Origin: Verrucomicrobiota bacterium
GTDB taxonomy: Bacteria; Verrucomicrobiota; Verrucomicrobiia; Chthoniobacterales; UBA10450
Direction: 5' to 3'
NCBI GenBank assembly: GCA_003218475.1
Contig: QHNR01000035.1
Coordinates: forward strand, 1 to 44,716
Length of the DNA stretch: 44,716 nt
Below are positions 7,739 to 15,747 of the stretch, piece by piece. A model generated the notes under the pieces. The model was not told the origin of the DNA and did no database searches. It worked only from the letters and a program-made list of their open reading frames with translations. The stretch's first letter is position 1, and every line of letters starts with the position of its first letter. The translations under genes were made by a program, and so were the position numbers.

Positions 7739-9025
7739 ATGAAAATTTTAGTGATTGGCAGCGGCGGCCGCGAACACGCCCTTGCATGGAAACTGCGGCA
7801 ATCTCCACATGCTGAGCGTATTTTTTGCGCACCGGGAAACGCGGGCACTGCCGAGATTGGCGAGAATGTCGCGATTCCCGCGAGTGATTTGGAAGCGCTC
7901 GTTGGCTTCGCGAAGGAAAATTGTGTCGATCTAACGCTGGTCGGCCCGGACGATCCGCTTGCCGCGGGAATCGTCGATCTGTTTGCGGCTGAAAAATTGC
8001 GTGCGTTTGGTCCGACGAAATTGGCGGCCCGTATCGAGGCGTCGAAAGTTTTCGCAAAAGAACTGATGCGCGCACAGAAGATTCCCACAGCGGAAGCGAG
8101 CATATTTTCTGAGAGCAGCGAAGCGCTTCGATACTGTGAGCGAGCGAAATTTCCAGTAGTGATCAAAGCGGACGGGCTGGCGCTCGGCAAAGGGGTAATC
8201 GTTGCGGCTGATGCTGCCACAGCACGATCGGCTATCGATGAGATGATGAATCAACGTCGTTTCGGGGACGCAGGCCGGCGCATCGTGATCGAGGAACTTT
8301 TACGCGGCACAGAATGCTCGTTGCATGCGCTGGTAGACGGAAACAATTATCTTCTGCTGGAATCGGCGCGCGATCACAAGCGCGCGTTGGATGGCGATCA
8401 GGGCCCAAACACGGGCGGGATGGGCGCTTTCAGTCCGGCCAATAACTGGAACGGCAAATTGCAAGCTCAGTTCGAAACGGAAATCATGCGGCCGCTGCTG
8501 CACGGTCTCCTGCAAGAGGGAACCAAGTTTCGCGGCCTCCTTTATCCCGGCTTAATGATCACCAGCGAAGGCCCGCGTGTGTTGGAGTTTAACTGTCGTT
8601 TCGGTGATCCGGAGACGCAGGCGCTTTTACCACGTATGAAATCGGATCTGTTGCCGCTCTTGGAATCGACAATTGATGGAAAGATCAACACATGCGCAGT
8701 TGAATGGGATACGCGGGCTGCAGTCACGGTCGTGCTGGCGTCGGCCGGTTATCCTGGCAAATACGAAACCGGGAAACCGATCTCAGGTCTCAACGACGCA
8801 GCAAAACAAGACGTTCAGATTTTCCACGCCGGAACGAAATGCGCGAACGGCAAAATCAGGACTGCGGGTGGCCGGGTTCTCGCAGTTACTGCGCTTGGGT
8901 CAACCATCAAAGAGGCGCGGGAACGCGCATACGAAGCCGTTTCAGGCATTCAGTTCGAAAACTGTCAGTACAGGCGCGACATTGCTCTGAATGCTGTTGC
9001 GGCTAACATCGAGAAATCATCGTGA
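7739..9025 (+). CDS. purD: Phosphoribosylamine-glycine ligase (GAR synthetase)
   Basis: This enzyme catalyses the second step of purine synthesis (phosphoribosylamine + glycine + ATP). The start is ATG 7739 (MKILVIGSGGREHALAWKL), giving 428 aa, the usual PurD length. The ORF-track start at 7685 runs into the REP-like element. Diagnostic segments are GSGGREHALAWKL (residues 7-19), the ATP-grasp stretch FPVVIKADGLALGKGV, DHKRALDGDQGPNTGGMGAFSP, and LEFNCRFGDPETQ with Mg-binding residues. Its stop overlaps the GTG start of the next gene (GTGA), implying translational coupling with the S41-like protein. Confidence 0.97.
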   Translation: MKILVIGSGGREHALAWKLRQSPHAERIFCAPGNAGTAEIGENVAIPASDLEALVGFAKENCVDLTLVGPDDPLAAGIVDLFAAEKLRAFGPTKLAARIEASKVFAKELMRAQKIPTAEASIFSESSEALRYCERAKFPVVIKADGLALGKGVIVAADAATARSAIDEMMNQRRFGDAGRRIVIEELLRGTECSLHALVDGNNYLLLESARDHKRALDGDQGPNTGGMGAFSPANNWNGKLQAQFETEIMRPLLHGLLQEGTKFRGLLYPGLMITSEGPRVLEFNCRFGDPETQALLPRMKSDLLPLLESTIDGKINTCAVEWDTRAAVTVVLASAGYPGKYETGKPISGLNDAAKQDVQIFHAGTKCANGKIRTAGGRVLAVTALGSTIKEARERAYEAVSGIQFENCQYRRDIALNAVAANIEKSS

Positions 9026-10140
9026 TCTCTCGATCTTTGCAGGCCACGTTTGCCATCTTCATCTTCGCTGCGAATCTCGCCGCGCAAACGCCATCCGGTG
9101 CGGCACTGCAGAGCCCGTCGAAATCGCCTGGTATGCCAGCAGCTTCGCCGTGGATCGCTCCCACTACAGAAGATCTGGTCAATTCGTTAGGCCCGGCCGA
9201 TCTACAGGCGGTCATTACGCTGCTGAAAAGCAATTTCGCAAATCCGGACGCCACCACTGACACGGAGTTGAGTCGGGCAACTGTTGAGGGCCTAATGGCG
9301 CGGCTGCAGCGAGGTGTGATGCTTTTGCCGAGCAAAGAGAACGCCGCGGCCGTCCCGCCAAGCGCTTTTTACAGCGAGATTATCGCAGGGCACATCGCAT
9401 ACGTGCGTCTCGGGTCATTCAATAGCGCCAACCTTCAGGCCCTGGACAAGAGTCTCAGCACTCTCGCGCCGAAAAAGGTGAACGCCGTGATTGTCGATCT
9501 TCGATCCAGCGGGACGGCAAATGATTTGGCGTTTGCCGCGGAATTTGCAAAGCGGTTTTGTCCCAGAGGTAAAACCATATTTACCTTGCGCAAAGCCCCG
9601 GGACGCCAGGATCGCGTATTTAGTTCTGATCGTGATCCGGCATTTCGGGGCCTGGTCATGGTGCTTGCCGATGGCGACACCGCTGGCGCAGCAGAAGCCA
9701 TCGCCGCTGCGCTGCGGTTTCACGACAAGGCTCTGGTTATCGGACAACCGACAGCCGGTCGCGCGGCCGAATACTCGGACTTATCATTGCCGAGTGGCAA
9801 GATTCTGCGTCTTGCCGTCGCTGAAATGATTTCGCCGGAGGGCCGCTCATTATTTACGGAGGGAGTCAAGCCAGATTTGCCCATCGATATGTCGCTAGCA
9901 GACAAGCGACAGATTTTTCAATCAAGCAGCGAAAAAGGAATGGGCCCGTTTGTTTACGAAGCGGGTCGGCCGCATATGAATGAAGCGGCGCTGTTGGCCG
10001 GAACTAATCCTGAGGTCGAAGCAGCAGAAGCAGCGCAGCAGCGCCGCGGCCGCGTCCCGGAAAAGCAGCCACCGCACGATCCAGTCTTGCAACGGGCGCT
10101 GGATGTGATCACCTCGCTCGAGGTTTATCAAAGCCGATAG
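9022..10140 (+). CDS. Secreted S41 (CtpA-like) family protein lacking the catalytic Ser and Lys
   Basis: The protein has 372 aa from GTG 9022, overlapping the purD stop by 4 bp. A signal peptide (ISRSLQATFAIFIFAANLAAQ) predicts export. Residues about 122-295 match the tail-specific protease core: HIAYVRLGSFN, AVIVDLRSSGT, LVMVLADGDTAGAAEAIAAAL, ALVIGQPTAGRAAEY and LRLAVAEMISPEGRSLFTEGVKPDL. Active S41 enzymes have TASA(S/A)E and G(E/Q)xTxGKG, carrying the Ser and Lys dyad. Here the Ser position is Gly222 and the Lys position is Arg247, so the protein is probably non-proteolytic. The PDZ domain also seems missing. It may be a binding or scaffold protein in the periplasm. Confidence 0.82.
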   Translation: MISRSLQATFAIFIFAANLAAQTPSGAALQSPSKSPGMPAASPWIAPTTEDLVNSLGPADLQAVITLLKSNFANPDATTDTELSRATVEGLMARLQRGVMLLPSKENAAAVPPSAFYSEIIAGHIAYVRLGSFNSANLQALDKSLSTLAPKKVNAVIVDLRSSGTANDLAFAAEFAKRFCPRGKTIFTLRKAPGRQDRVFSSDRDPAFRGLVMVLADGDTAGAAEAIAAALRFHDKALVIGQPTAGRAAEYSDLSLPSGKILRLAVAEMISPEGRSLFTEGVKPDLPIDMSLADKRQIFQSSSEKGMGPFVYEAGRPHMNEAALLAGTNPEVEAAEAAQQRRGRVPEKQPPHDPVLQRALDVITSLEVYQSR

Positions 10141-10228
10141 ATAAGGTGGAACCGCCTTCGTTTTCGACTTTGGATTAGCTTATCTGTTATTCCGAAGCCT
10201 TGTCGTCCGTGAGCGGATTGTAGTATTC

Positions 10229-10960
10229 TTGGAGTTTGCTCAGAATGCCACGGATGTGACACCGCTCGAAGAACGCATTGGTTACAAATTCCGCAATTCA
10301 CTGCTGCTGGCGGAAGCACTGACGCACCCCAGCCTCGGCCATGAGGCGCAACGTTATCATTTTGATTATCAGCGGTTGGAGTTTCTGGGCGACGCGGTTC
10401 TCCAGCTCGTTATTACCGAATATCTGTTTCGCAATTTTCGAATCGAAGCAGAAGGACAACTAACCAAGTTACGTTCGCGGCTGGTCTCCCGCGAAGCGCT
10501 GAGGATGCATGCCGCCGCGCTCGACCTCGGACGTTACATCTTGATGGGGCGCGGTGAAGAAGCCAGTGGCGGCCGGGAGCGAACATCCACATTAGCCGAC
10601 GCATTCGAAGCGCTCATCGGCGCGCTTTACCTCGACGGCGGCCTCGACGTGGCCAAAAAGTTCATTTTGACCCAGACTCGCGCTGATCTCGACGAGCTGG
10701 CGGAAAAGCCGGTGGACATAAATCCTAAAGGCGACCTTCAGGAGTTGTTACAAAGCATTTCGCCGCAAAGTCCGGTCTATGAATTAATTTCGCAGAGTGG
10801 GCCGGAACATGAAAAGACGTTTGTCTCGCAAGTCGTTTGGGAGGGAATTGTCCTTGGCCAAGGTTGCGGCCGCAGCAAAAAACAGGCTGAAACTGCGGCT
10901 GCGCTCGAAGCGATGCAGTTAAGACGCTGGGAGAAGAAGCGCGAAAAAGAGAGCGCGTGA
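10229..10960 (+). CDS. rnc: Ribonuclease III
   Basis: This endonuclease cleaves double-stranded RNA in rRNA and mRNA maturation. The ORF is 243 aa from TTG 10229. GTG 10256 (VTPLEERIGYKF) is an equally likely start, giving 234 aa, and neither has a strong ribosome-binding site. The catalytic signature RLEFLGDAVLQL is at about residues 50-61, with the second metal-binding Asp and Glu in LADAFEALIGALYLDGG. A dsRNA-binding domain follows at about 170-235 (PKGDLQELLQ...GRSKKQAETAAALEAM). The architecture is complete. Confidence 0.95.
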   Translation: MEFAQNATDVTPLEERIGYKFRNSLLLAEALTHPSLGHEAQRYHFDYQRLEFLGDAVLQLVITEYLFRNFRIEAEGQLTKLRSRLVSREALRMHAAALDLGRYILMGRGEEASGGRERTSTLADAFEALIGALYLDGGLDVAKKFILTQTRADLDELAEKPVDINPKGDLQELLQSISPQSPVYELISQSGPEHEKTFVSQVVWEGIVLGQGCGRSKKQAETAAALEAMQLRRWEKKREKESA

Positions 10961-10966
10961 GATTCA

Positions 10967-11057
10967 TTTGGTATGCGCGGATTGCCAAGGCGGACCATGC
11001 AACGTTGCAGCGCGTCCGACCCGCCTCCGCCGTGGCGAGCGGTCGCGCTCTACCAAA
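10967..11057. repeat. REP-like palindromic element (family D, TTTGGTA-type)
   Basis: TTTGGTA at 10967 and TACCAAA ending at 11057 delimit an imperfect inverted repeat. Inner blocks GCGCG, GCCA and GGCGG on the left match their complements on the right. It fills the gap between the convergent rnc and thiD genes, just short of the thiD stop, and may act as a structured 3' end for both transcripts. Confidence 0.65.
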
Positions 11058-11058
11058 C

Positions 11059-11904
11059 TCAAATTGAATGTCTGAGCGCCTCGACAATCTTTCCCGTTTT
11101 AGACTTCCACTTGAAATGTCGAGCGATCGATTGGGTCACAAATTTCTTGGCACGTTGAACTGCATGTTCCAGCGATAAACCGGACGCAAGACCAGCCGTG
11201 ATCGCCGCTGAGTACGTGCAGCCGGTACCGTGCGTTGCGACACCCCGCGCAAACGGCGCTGAGAACGTTCTCAGTTTGCCCTTGTGAAAAAGTAAATCGA
11301 TCGCGTCGTCGCCTTGAAGATGGCCACCTTTCAACAAGATCGAGGCGCAATATTGGTTCGCGAGAGCCTCGGCCGCTTCCTCCATCGCTTTCCGGGTTTT
11401 GATTTTCGTTTCGAGCAACAAGCCTGCTTCGTCGAGATTGGGTGTAATAAGCGTCGCGAACGGGAATAGTTGGTCTCTGTAAGCGTCAATAGCTGCCGGC
11501 TCGAGAAGGCGGTCGCCACTGGTCGCAATCATTACGGGATCGATCACGAGTGGAATGCGTCGCCCCCGCGTGCGGTAGGTCTTTCCTATCGCTTCGGCCA
11601 CGGCAGAAATGATCGCCGTGGAGCAAAGCAGGCCGGTTTTCATCGCGCCGATCGGAAAATTTCTAACAAGCACTTCGATTTGCTCGCGAACAATCCCCGT
11701 GTTGGCTGGCTCAAGCCGCGAAACTTTCCCGGGAATTTCCGCGACGATACAGGTCACGGCGGTCAATCCATAAACACCAAGCGCGGAGAGCGTTTTCAGG
11801 TCGGCCTGAATGCCAGCGCCGGCGCTGCTATCCGATCCTGCGATGGTTAACGCTATGGGAACTGTAGCGGCGCTCTGTGAGCGCCGATCGTGTTGCTTTC
11901 CCAT
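11059..11904 (-). CDS. thiD: Hydroxymethylpyrimidine/phosphomethylpyrimidine kinase
   Basis: ThiD phosphorylates HMP and HMP-P for thiamine synthesis. The protein is 281 aa. It contains TIAGSDSSAGAGIQADLKT (residues 20-38), AMKTGLL, PLVIDPVMIATSGDRLL and the anion-hole motif HGTGCTYSAAITAGLASG, all typical of the ribokinase-fold ThiD family. The only canonical start codon before the conserved core is ATG 11904, which lies inside a REP-like element. Residues 1-14 (MGKQHDRRSQSAAT) are therefore encoded by the repeat. This is an isolated biosynthetic gene, and no thi neighbours or TPP riboswitch were seen. Confidence 0.94.
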   Translation of the reverse strand: MGKQHDRRSQSAATVPIALTIAGSDSSAGAGIQADLKTLSALGVYGLTAVTCIVAEIPGKVSRLEPANTGIVREQIEVLVRNFPIGAMKTGLLCSTAIISAVAEAIGKTYRTRGRRIPLVIDPVMIATSGDRLLEPAAIDAYRDQLFPFATLITPNLDEAGLLLETKIKTRKAMEEAAEALANQYCASILLKGGHLQGDDAIDLLFHKGKLRTFSAPFARGVATHGTGCTYSAAITAGLASGLSLEHAVQRAKKFVTQSIARHFKWKSKTGKIVEALRHSI

Positions 11905-11935
11905 CGCTTTCGGCGGTCATAGACCGCCGCTACAG
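11862..11935. repeat. REP-like palindromic element (family B) overlapping the thiD 5' end
   Basis: CTGTAGCGGCG at 11862 and CGCCGCTACAG ending at 11935 form an inverted repeat. Each arm has its own nested hairpin: GGCGCTCTGTGAGCGCC and GGCGGTCATAGACCGCC. It carries the start codon of thiD (ATG on the minus strand at 11904) and stops 1 bp before the ferredoxin stop codon. Confidence 0.85.
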
Positions 11936-11936
11936 A

Positions 11937-12170
11937 TTACGCGCCATCATTCCCAATCGCTTCGACCGGACAGCCTTCCATCGCTTCTTTGCAGAGTCCT
12001 TCTTCCTCTGGCGTCTCTGGCTGTTTATAGACATAGGAATGGCCACCGTCATCATTCCGCTTGAAGTTTGCGGGCGCGGTTTCGCGGCACAAATCGCAGT
12101 CGATGCATTGATCATCGACGTAGAATTTGCCCGGTACGTTCTCGGCGTATTTGTTTGCGGCATCGGCCAT
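11937..12170 (-). CDS. Ferredoxin, single [4Fe-4S] type
   Basis: The start is ATG 12170 (MADAANKYAENVPGKFYVDD), giving 77 aa. The upstream ORF extension is not supported. CIDCDLCRETAP provides three cluster cysteines (CxxCxxC) and CPVEAIG the fourth. The acidic stretch between them and the small size fit monocluster ferredoxins of the Bacillus Fer type. It is an electron carrier in the cytoplasm, and its partner reductase is not in the window. It lies just upstream of thiD on the same strand, with the REP-like element between them. Confidence 0.9.
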   Translation of the reverse strand: MADAANKYAENVPGKFYVDDQCIDCDLCRETAPANFKRNDDGGHSYVYKQPETPEEEGLCKEAMEGCPVEAIGNDGA

Positions 12171-12366
12171 GGCTTTCGCGTAAAAATGAAGTGGAACGTT
12201 AGAAAGAAACGCTCCGTACGCAATCAATCTGGCCGCTGAGGGGGCTGCGCGCAACCGTCATGAGGCCGTGCCGCGTTAATTCGTTGAAAGCTCAAGGCCG
12301 GCAGCCCATTATCGCTCGATTCAGCGGTTGATTTGGACACGCGGTAATTCTTTGGATTGAGCCAGC

Positions 12367-12609
12367 ATGAAAAAACAAGCTGCTAAAAGTCTGCGAGCGT
12401 TTGCGATCGAGCTGGCGATTTATTCAGTCCTCGTCACCGTTTATTTTTTCCTGGTTCTTCATCTTCTGGGCGAGTGGCTGTACCACCTCGAAGCGCAACA
12501 TCGTTACATGTATGCCTTAGTCGCGCTCTTGCTCATCGCCGGTCAGGCTGTCGCTCTGGATGCGGTGACGACGCTGTTATTTCGGCTTCTGCGCGGCCGC
12601 TGGAGATAA
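12367..12609 (+). CDS. Small membrane protein, two predicted transmembrane helices
   Basis: The protein has 80 aa from ATG 12367 (MKKQAAKSLRAFAIEL). A basic N-terminus precedes a hydrophobic helix at about residues 15-35 and another at about 47-70, followed by a positively charged tail (RLLRGRWR). There is no recognised family. It is spaced 3 bp from the TauE/SafE permease gene, which in turn is 3 bp from the double-Usp gene. It therefore probably belongs to the same transcript and could be an accessory subunit of the permease. Confidence 0.7.
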   Translation: MKKQAAKSLRAFAIELAIYSVLVTVYFFLVLHLLGEWLYHLEAQHRYMYALVALLLIAGQAVALDAVTTLLFRLLRGRWR

Positions 12610-12612
12610 GTC

Positions 12613-13536
12613 ATGTTTTTCCCGATCTCCGACTCGCACATCAACCCGATCTATCTGGTCGTCGTCGGTTTTATTATCGGAATTTTGGGAGGGTTCTTTG
12701 GCGTGGGTGGAAGTTTCATCGCCGGGCCCGCCTTGCGCTTAATGGGAGTTGATTGGAATTACGCCGTCGGCACGGACCTGGCGCATATCGTCGGCAAATC
12801 GATAGTAGCGGCAAAGCAGCACCGCGCGCTGGGCAATGTTGATCTTAAACTGGGATTCTTCATGGCATTTGGAACAATCGCTGGCGCCGAATGTGGCGCG
12901 CAGTTGATTCAGGCGCTAAAGCGCGCTGGCAACGTGAATATAGTAGTCAGCTATGTCGCGATCGTCGTCTATTTTGGCATCGCGGCCTTTATGCTCTGGG
13001 AGAGCCGAAAAACGCTGCGATCGGGCAGAGGCCGATCACAGAGCGGGCTGGTCAAGGGATCGGAGTCAAAAAAAGACCACTCTGCATTCAGCCCCGTCAC
13101 GCGGAATATTCAACGGCTGAAAATTTGGCCGATGATCACACTGCCCACTTCAGGCGTACGAATTTCCCTCTGGACCATCCTTCTCGTCGCCTTTGTTGGA
13201 GGCGTCTTCAGCGGTTTTCTTGGTGGCGGCGCTGGTTACATCCGAATGCCGTCGATGGTTTATGTGCTCGGGATTCCCACACACCTGGCAGTGGGGACGG
13301 ATCTTTTTGAGATCGTGATTTCAGCAAGTTACGGAACCATTACCCACGCGATCAAGGGCAACGTGGATATCCTGATTGCGCTCGTCATGCATACCGGCGC
13401 AGTCATCGGCGCGCAGATCGGCGCTGTTTCTACGCAATATTTCGCCGGACCAAAAATTCGGCTCGCGTTTGTGCCGTTGCCGTTGATTGGCGCAGCGATC
13501 GTTATCTACACGCTCGTGACCGGACACAAATTCTAG
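12613..13536 (+). CDS. TauE/SafE-family anion permease (sulfite exporter-like)
   Basis: This 307-aa polytopic inner-membrane protein shows the family's internal duplication. GFIIGILGGFFGVGGSFIAGPAL (about 16-38) in the first half is echoed by FVGGVFSGFLGGGAGYIRMPSM (about 195-216) in the second. VGTDLAHIVGKS and VGTDLFEIVISAS are the matching follow-on segments. Family members export or import sulfite, sulfoacetate, taurine or related organosulfur anions, and the exact substrate is not predictable. A charged cytoplasmic loop (about residues 135-165) separates the halves. Given two sulfotransferase genes about 7 kb away, a sulfur link is possible but unproven. Confidence 0.88.
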   Translation: MFFPISDSHINPIYLVVVGFIIGILGGFFGVGGSFIAGPALRLMGVDWNYAVGTDLAHIVGKSIVAAKQHRALGNVDLKLGFFMAFGTIAGAECGAQLIQALKRAGNVNIVVSYVAIVVYFGIAAFMLWESRKTLRSGRGRSQSGLVKGSESKKDHSAFSPVTRNIQRLKIWPMITLPTSGVRISLWTILLVAFVGGVFSGFLGGGAGYIRMPSMVYVLGIPTHLAVGTDLFEIVISASYGTITHAIKGNVDILIALVMHTGAVIGAQIGAVSTQYFAGPKIRLAFVPLPLIGAAIVIYTLVTGHKF

Positions 13537-13539
13537 CCG

Positions 13540-14418
13540 ATGAAAATTTTGATCTGCAGCGACGGAACGCAGTCGACCGAAACAGCAATCCATTTGGGGG
13601 GATCGCTGGCAGGACCGCTCAAGGCCGAGACCACGCTCCTCGGAATCGCGGAAACATCGCAAGACGAGCAGCCGCTGCGCGATGCACTTTACAAGCAAGC
13701 ACAATTGCTTCACAGCCGCGGCGTGTCGCCGGCTATCGTCGTGCAATCTGGCGAACCGGTGCGGCAGATTGTGGACCAAACGTCGAAGACCAATTACGAC
13801 CTAGTCGTCATTGGTGCGCGTTGGATCGGAGCAACCGGGCATTACTGGCGCTCGGCAAAAACGTACGAAGTGATCAAAGCTATTCAGCCCCCTGTGCTGG
13901 TGGCCATTGGGGAGTCCAAACAATTAAAACGTTTCCTGATTTGCTCGGGCGGTAAAGAATTTATAGAACAAGCGGTGCAATTTACTGGCAAGCTGGCCGT
14001 CGCCGTGAAAGCTTCAGTAACATTGCTCCACGTCATGGCTGAGCCGCCCGCTATGTACGCGGACCTTGTCCGAATGGAAGAGAATGTTGGTCAGTTACTC
14101 GAATCGAAATCAGAGCTTGGCACTAATCTCCGTCGGCAAAAAAGGGAACTCGAACGGCTTGGTGTTCCCGCCGAAGTTCGCCTTCGGCACGGAATTGTGG
14201 TCGATCAGGTTTTTGAAGAAGTCCGCCAGGGCAATTACGACTTGATCGTGACCGGTACGTCACAAGCGCGCGGACTGCTTCGCCATTACATTATGGGCGA
14301 TTTAACCCGCAGCATTTTGAATCGTTCTAATGTTCCCGTGCTCGTCGCGCGTGCAGGCCCGCCTAGACCGGGCCGAACTCTCTGGAACGCCATCAAAGGA
14401 GTGTTTGGCAAGCGCTAA
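13540..14418 (+). CDS. Universal stress protein with two UspA domains
   Basis: The protein has 292 aa. Domain 1 covers about residues 1-123 (MKILICSDGTQSTETAIHLGG...DLVVIGARWIG) and domain 2 about 128-275 (KRFLICSGGKEFIEQAVQFTGKL...DLIVTGTSQARGL followed by ILNRSNVPVLVAR). The second domain retains a G-rich nucleotide-binding segment. The first is closer to degenerate. Tandem Usp proteins are often coupled to transporters as regulatory subunits. Here the gene follows the TauE/SafE gene after 3 bp, which supports a regulatory or ATP-sensing role for that permease. Confidence 0.88.
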   Translation: MKILICSDGTQSTETAIHLGGSLAGPLKAETTLLGIAETSQDEQPLRDALYKQAQLLHSRGVSPAIVVQSGEPVRQIVDQTSKTNYDLVVIGARWIGATGHYWRSAKTYEVIKAIQPPVLVAIGESKQLKRFLICSGGKEFIEQAVQFTGKLAVAVKASVTLLHVMAEPPAMYADLVRMEENVGQLLESKSELGTNLRRQKRELERLGVPAEVRLRHGIVVDQVFEEVRQGNYDLIVTGTSQARGLLRHYIMGDLTRSILNRSNVPVLVARAGPPRPGRTLWNAIKGVFGKR

Positions 14419-14424
14419 CTAAAA

Positions 14425-14531
14425 GCGACGCGAGGACGCGTGCGCACTCCAAAAGCTGGCGCGAAACAAAACAGGCGCTGTTCTCGCTTCTGCACGAAGT
14501 GCTTTGGGAGTGCGATGCGTCTTCGCATCGC
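14425..14531. repeat. REP-like inverted repeat (family C)
   Basis: GCGACGCGAGGACGCGTGCG followed by CACTCCAAA at the left pairs imperfectly with TTTGGGAGTG followed by CGATGCGTCTTCGCATCGC at the right. Each arm contains its own small palindrome. It fills the gap after the Usp gene and may serve as a structured 3' end for the permease operon. Confidence 0.75.
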
Positions 14532-14573
14532 TTTCGCCTTCGAACCTCTACCGTGATTGTGCGTACATCTTAA

Positions 14574-15488
14574 ATGGAAGCACGTGAACGACCGACTCTG
14601 CGCAGCTCACGCGTACGGCGCTGGCTCGGTCATCTGTTCCGCGAATGGACGACTGAAAGCTGGCGACCGATCGCTCCTGCCTTTGCCAAACCCAGGCCTA
14701 CAACGTGGAGCGATGCGCAAGTCACGTTCGCCTGGATTGGTCATGCGACAGTGCTCATCAATTTTCTCGCCGTCAAAATTCTCACTGACCCTGTGCTTTT
14801 CCCGCGCATCGGAATTCGCTTGCCAGGTTTCACTATCGGTCCAAAACGATTGACCGCGCCCGCGCTTCAGTTTCATGAGCTGCCACCGATCGATTTGATC
14901 CTTCTTTCGCATGCGCACTTTGATCATCTCGATCTGCGAACACTGCGCTGTTTTGGCAAAAGCACGACTGTAGTCACCGCTCGCGCTACCCGTGATTTAT
15001 TGAGACATACACGATTCCGTAATGTCACCGAGCTCGATTGGGGGGAGGCAAAAACCCTTAAGACCGCCACAGGCGAGATCAATGTTGGTGCCTTGCCTGT
15101 GAACCACTGGGGCGCGCGAAAACAGCGGGACACACATCGCAGCTATAACGGTTATCTGCTGGAGAGAAAGGGGCGGCGCATTATTTTCACAGGCGATACT
15201 GCTATGACGGACAGTTTCGCAGAGATCCGACGACCTGCCATCGACGTTGCGATCATGCCGATTGGCGCTTATAATCCGTGGGTTCAGTCGCATTGCACGC
15301 CCGAGCAGGCGGTTGAAATGGCAAACGCCGCAGGCGCACGCTTCATCATTCCGGTCCATCATCAAACGTTCCGCCTGAGCTTCGAACCATTCCGCGAGCC
15401 GATTGAGCGCTTCGAAGCCGCACTGGGGAAAACTCCGGAGCGCATCGCATTGCGTGAAATCGGCGAGACATTTGTGTTGCCATTGTAG
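14574..15488 (+). CDS. MBL-fold metallo-hydrolase, UlaG/NAPE-PLD-like
   Basis: The 304-aa protein carries the metallo-beta-lactamase zinc motif HAHFDHLD (about residues 113-120). It also has a preceding FAWIGHATVLINF strand, later ligands in VNHWGAR and FTGDTAMTD, and a terminal VHHQTF. This arrangement (WIGHATxL...TDPVLFPR) is that of the UlaG-like/N-acyl-phosphatidylethanolamine phospholipase D-like branch. Members include lactonases and phosphodiesterases, so the substrate is undefined. No signal peptide is evident. It is transcribed in the same direction as the upstream operon but separated by a REP-like element. Confidence 0.87.
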   Translation: MEARERPTLRSSRVRRWLGHLFREWTTESWRPIAPAFAKPRPTTWSDAQVTFAWIGHATVLINFLAVKILTDPVLFPRIGIRLPGFTIGPKRLTAPALQFHELPPIDLILLSHAHFDHLDLRTLRCFGKSTTVVTARATRDLLRHTRFRNVTELDWGEAKTLKTATGEINVGALPVNHWGARKQRDTHRSYNGYLLERKGRRIIFTGDTAMTDSFAEIRRPAIDVAIMPIGAYNPWVQSHCTPEQAVEMANAAGARFIIPVHHQTFRLSFEPFREPIERFEAALGKTPERIALREIGETFVLPL

Positions 15489-15490
15489 CC

Positions 15491-15538
15491 GCGTCTCTGG
15501 TTCCCTCGCCGTGGCCTTGGCGAAGGCGGGTGAGACGC
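15491..15538. repeat. Palindromic repeat containing the dispersed CGCCGTxGCCTTGGCGAAGGCGGG motif
   Basis: GCGTCTC (15491) and GAGACGC (ending 15538) flank CGCCGTGGCCTTGGCGAAGG. The same core motif occurs at about 3250 and 23468 in intergenic DNA. It is immediately downstream of the MBL gene. Confidence 0.6.
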
Positions 15539-15664
15539 GTGACGCGCGTGATGTGTGCAGTGCACCAGAGCGTTGCGACCCAAATCAAGCGCTTCACACA
15601 GCGAAGCAGCTACAGGAGAGCGCTTGTCTCAGGCGCCAGCGGATGCAATGTTTTGCCGCTTCCC

Positions 15665-15737
15665 GCCGACGTAGCTCAGCTGGTAGAGCAGCGGTTTCGT
15701 AAACCGCAGGTCACGGGTTCGAATCCCGTCGTCGGCT
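15665..15737 (+). tRNA. tRNA-Thr (anticodon CGU)
   Basis: This is a 73-nt cloverleaf. Acceptor stem GCCGACG pairs with CGTCGGC and the D arm is GCTCAGCTGGTAGAGC. The anticodon stem GCGGT/ACCGC encloses loop TTCGTAA with anticodon CGT. The T arm is ACGGGTTCGAATCCCGT and the discriminator is T. CCA is not encoded. It is the integration target of the adjacent element: its 3' portion from 15692 is duplicated at 20805-20851. The left copy keeps the full tRNA, so the gene is reconstituted by element-borne sequence. Confidence 0.97.
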
Positions 15738-15738
15738 C
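15692..15738 (+). repeat. attL: left 47-bp direct repeat of the integrative element
   Basis: The sequence from CGGTTTCGTAAACCGC in the anticodon arm through the end of tRNA-Thr plus one base is identical to 20805-20851. This marks the left attachment site of a tRNA-targeting tyrosine-integrase element. Confidence 0.95.
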
Positions 15739-15747
15739 GCCCTCTAA

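Noticed and set aside
11059-11935. TPP riboswitch upstream of thiD
   Set aside because: The upstream DNA is the ferredoxin gene and a REP-like palindrome. No CUGAGA-type or ACCUGA-type thi-box was seen.
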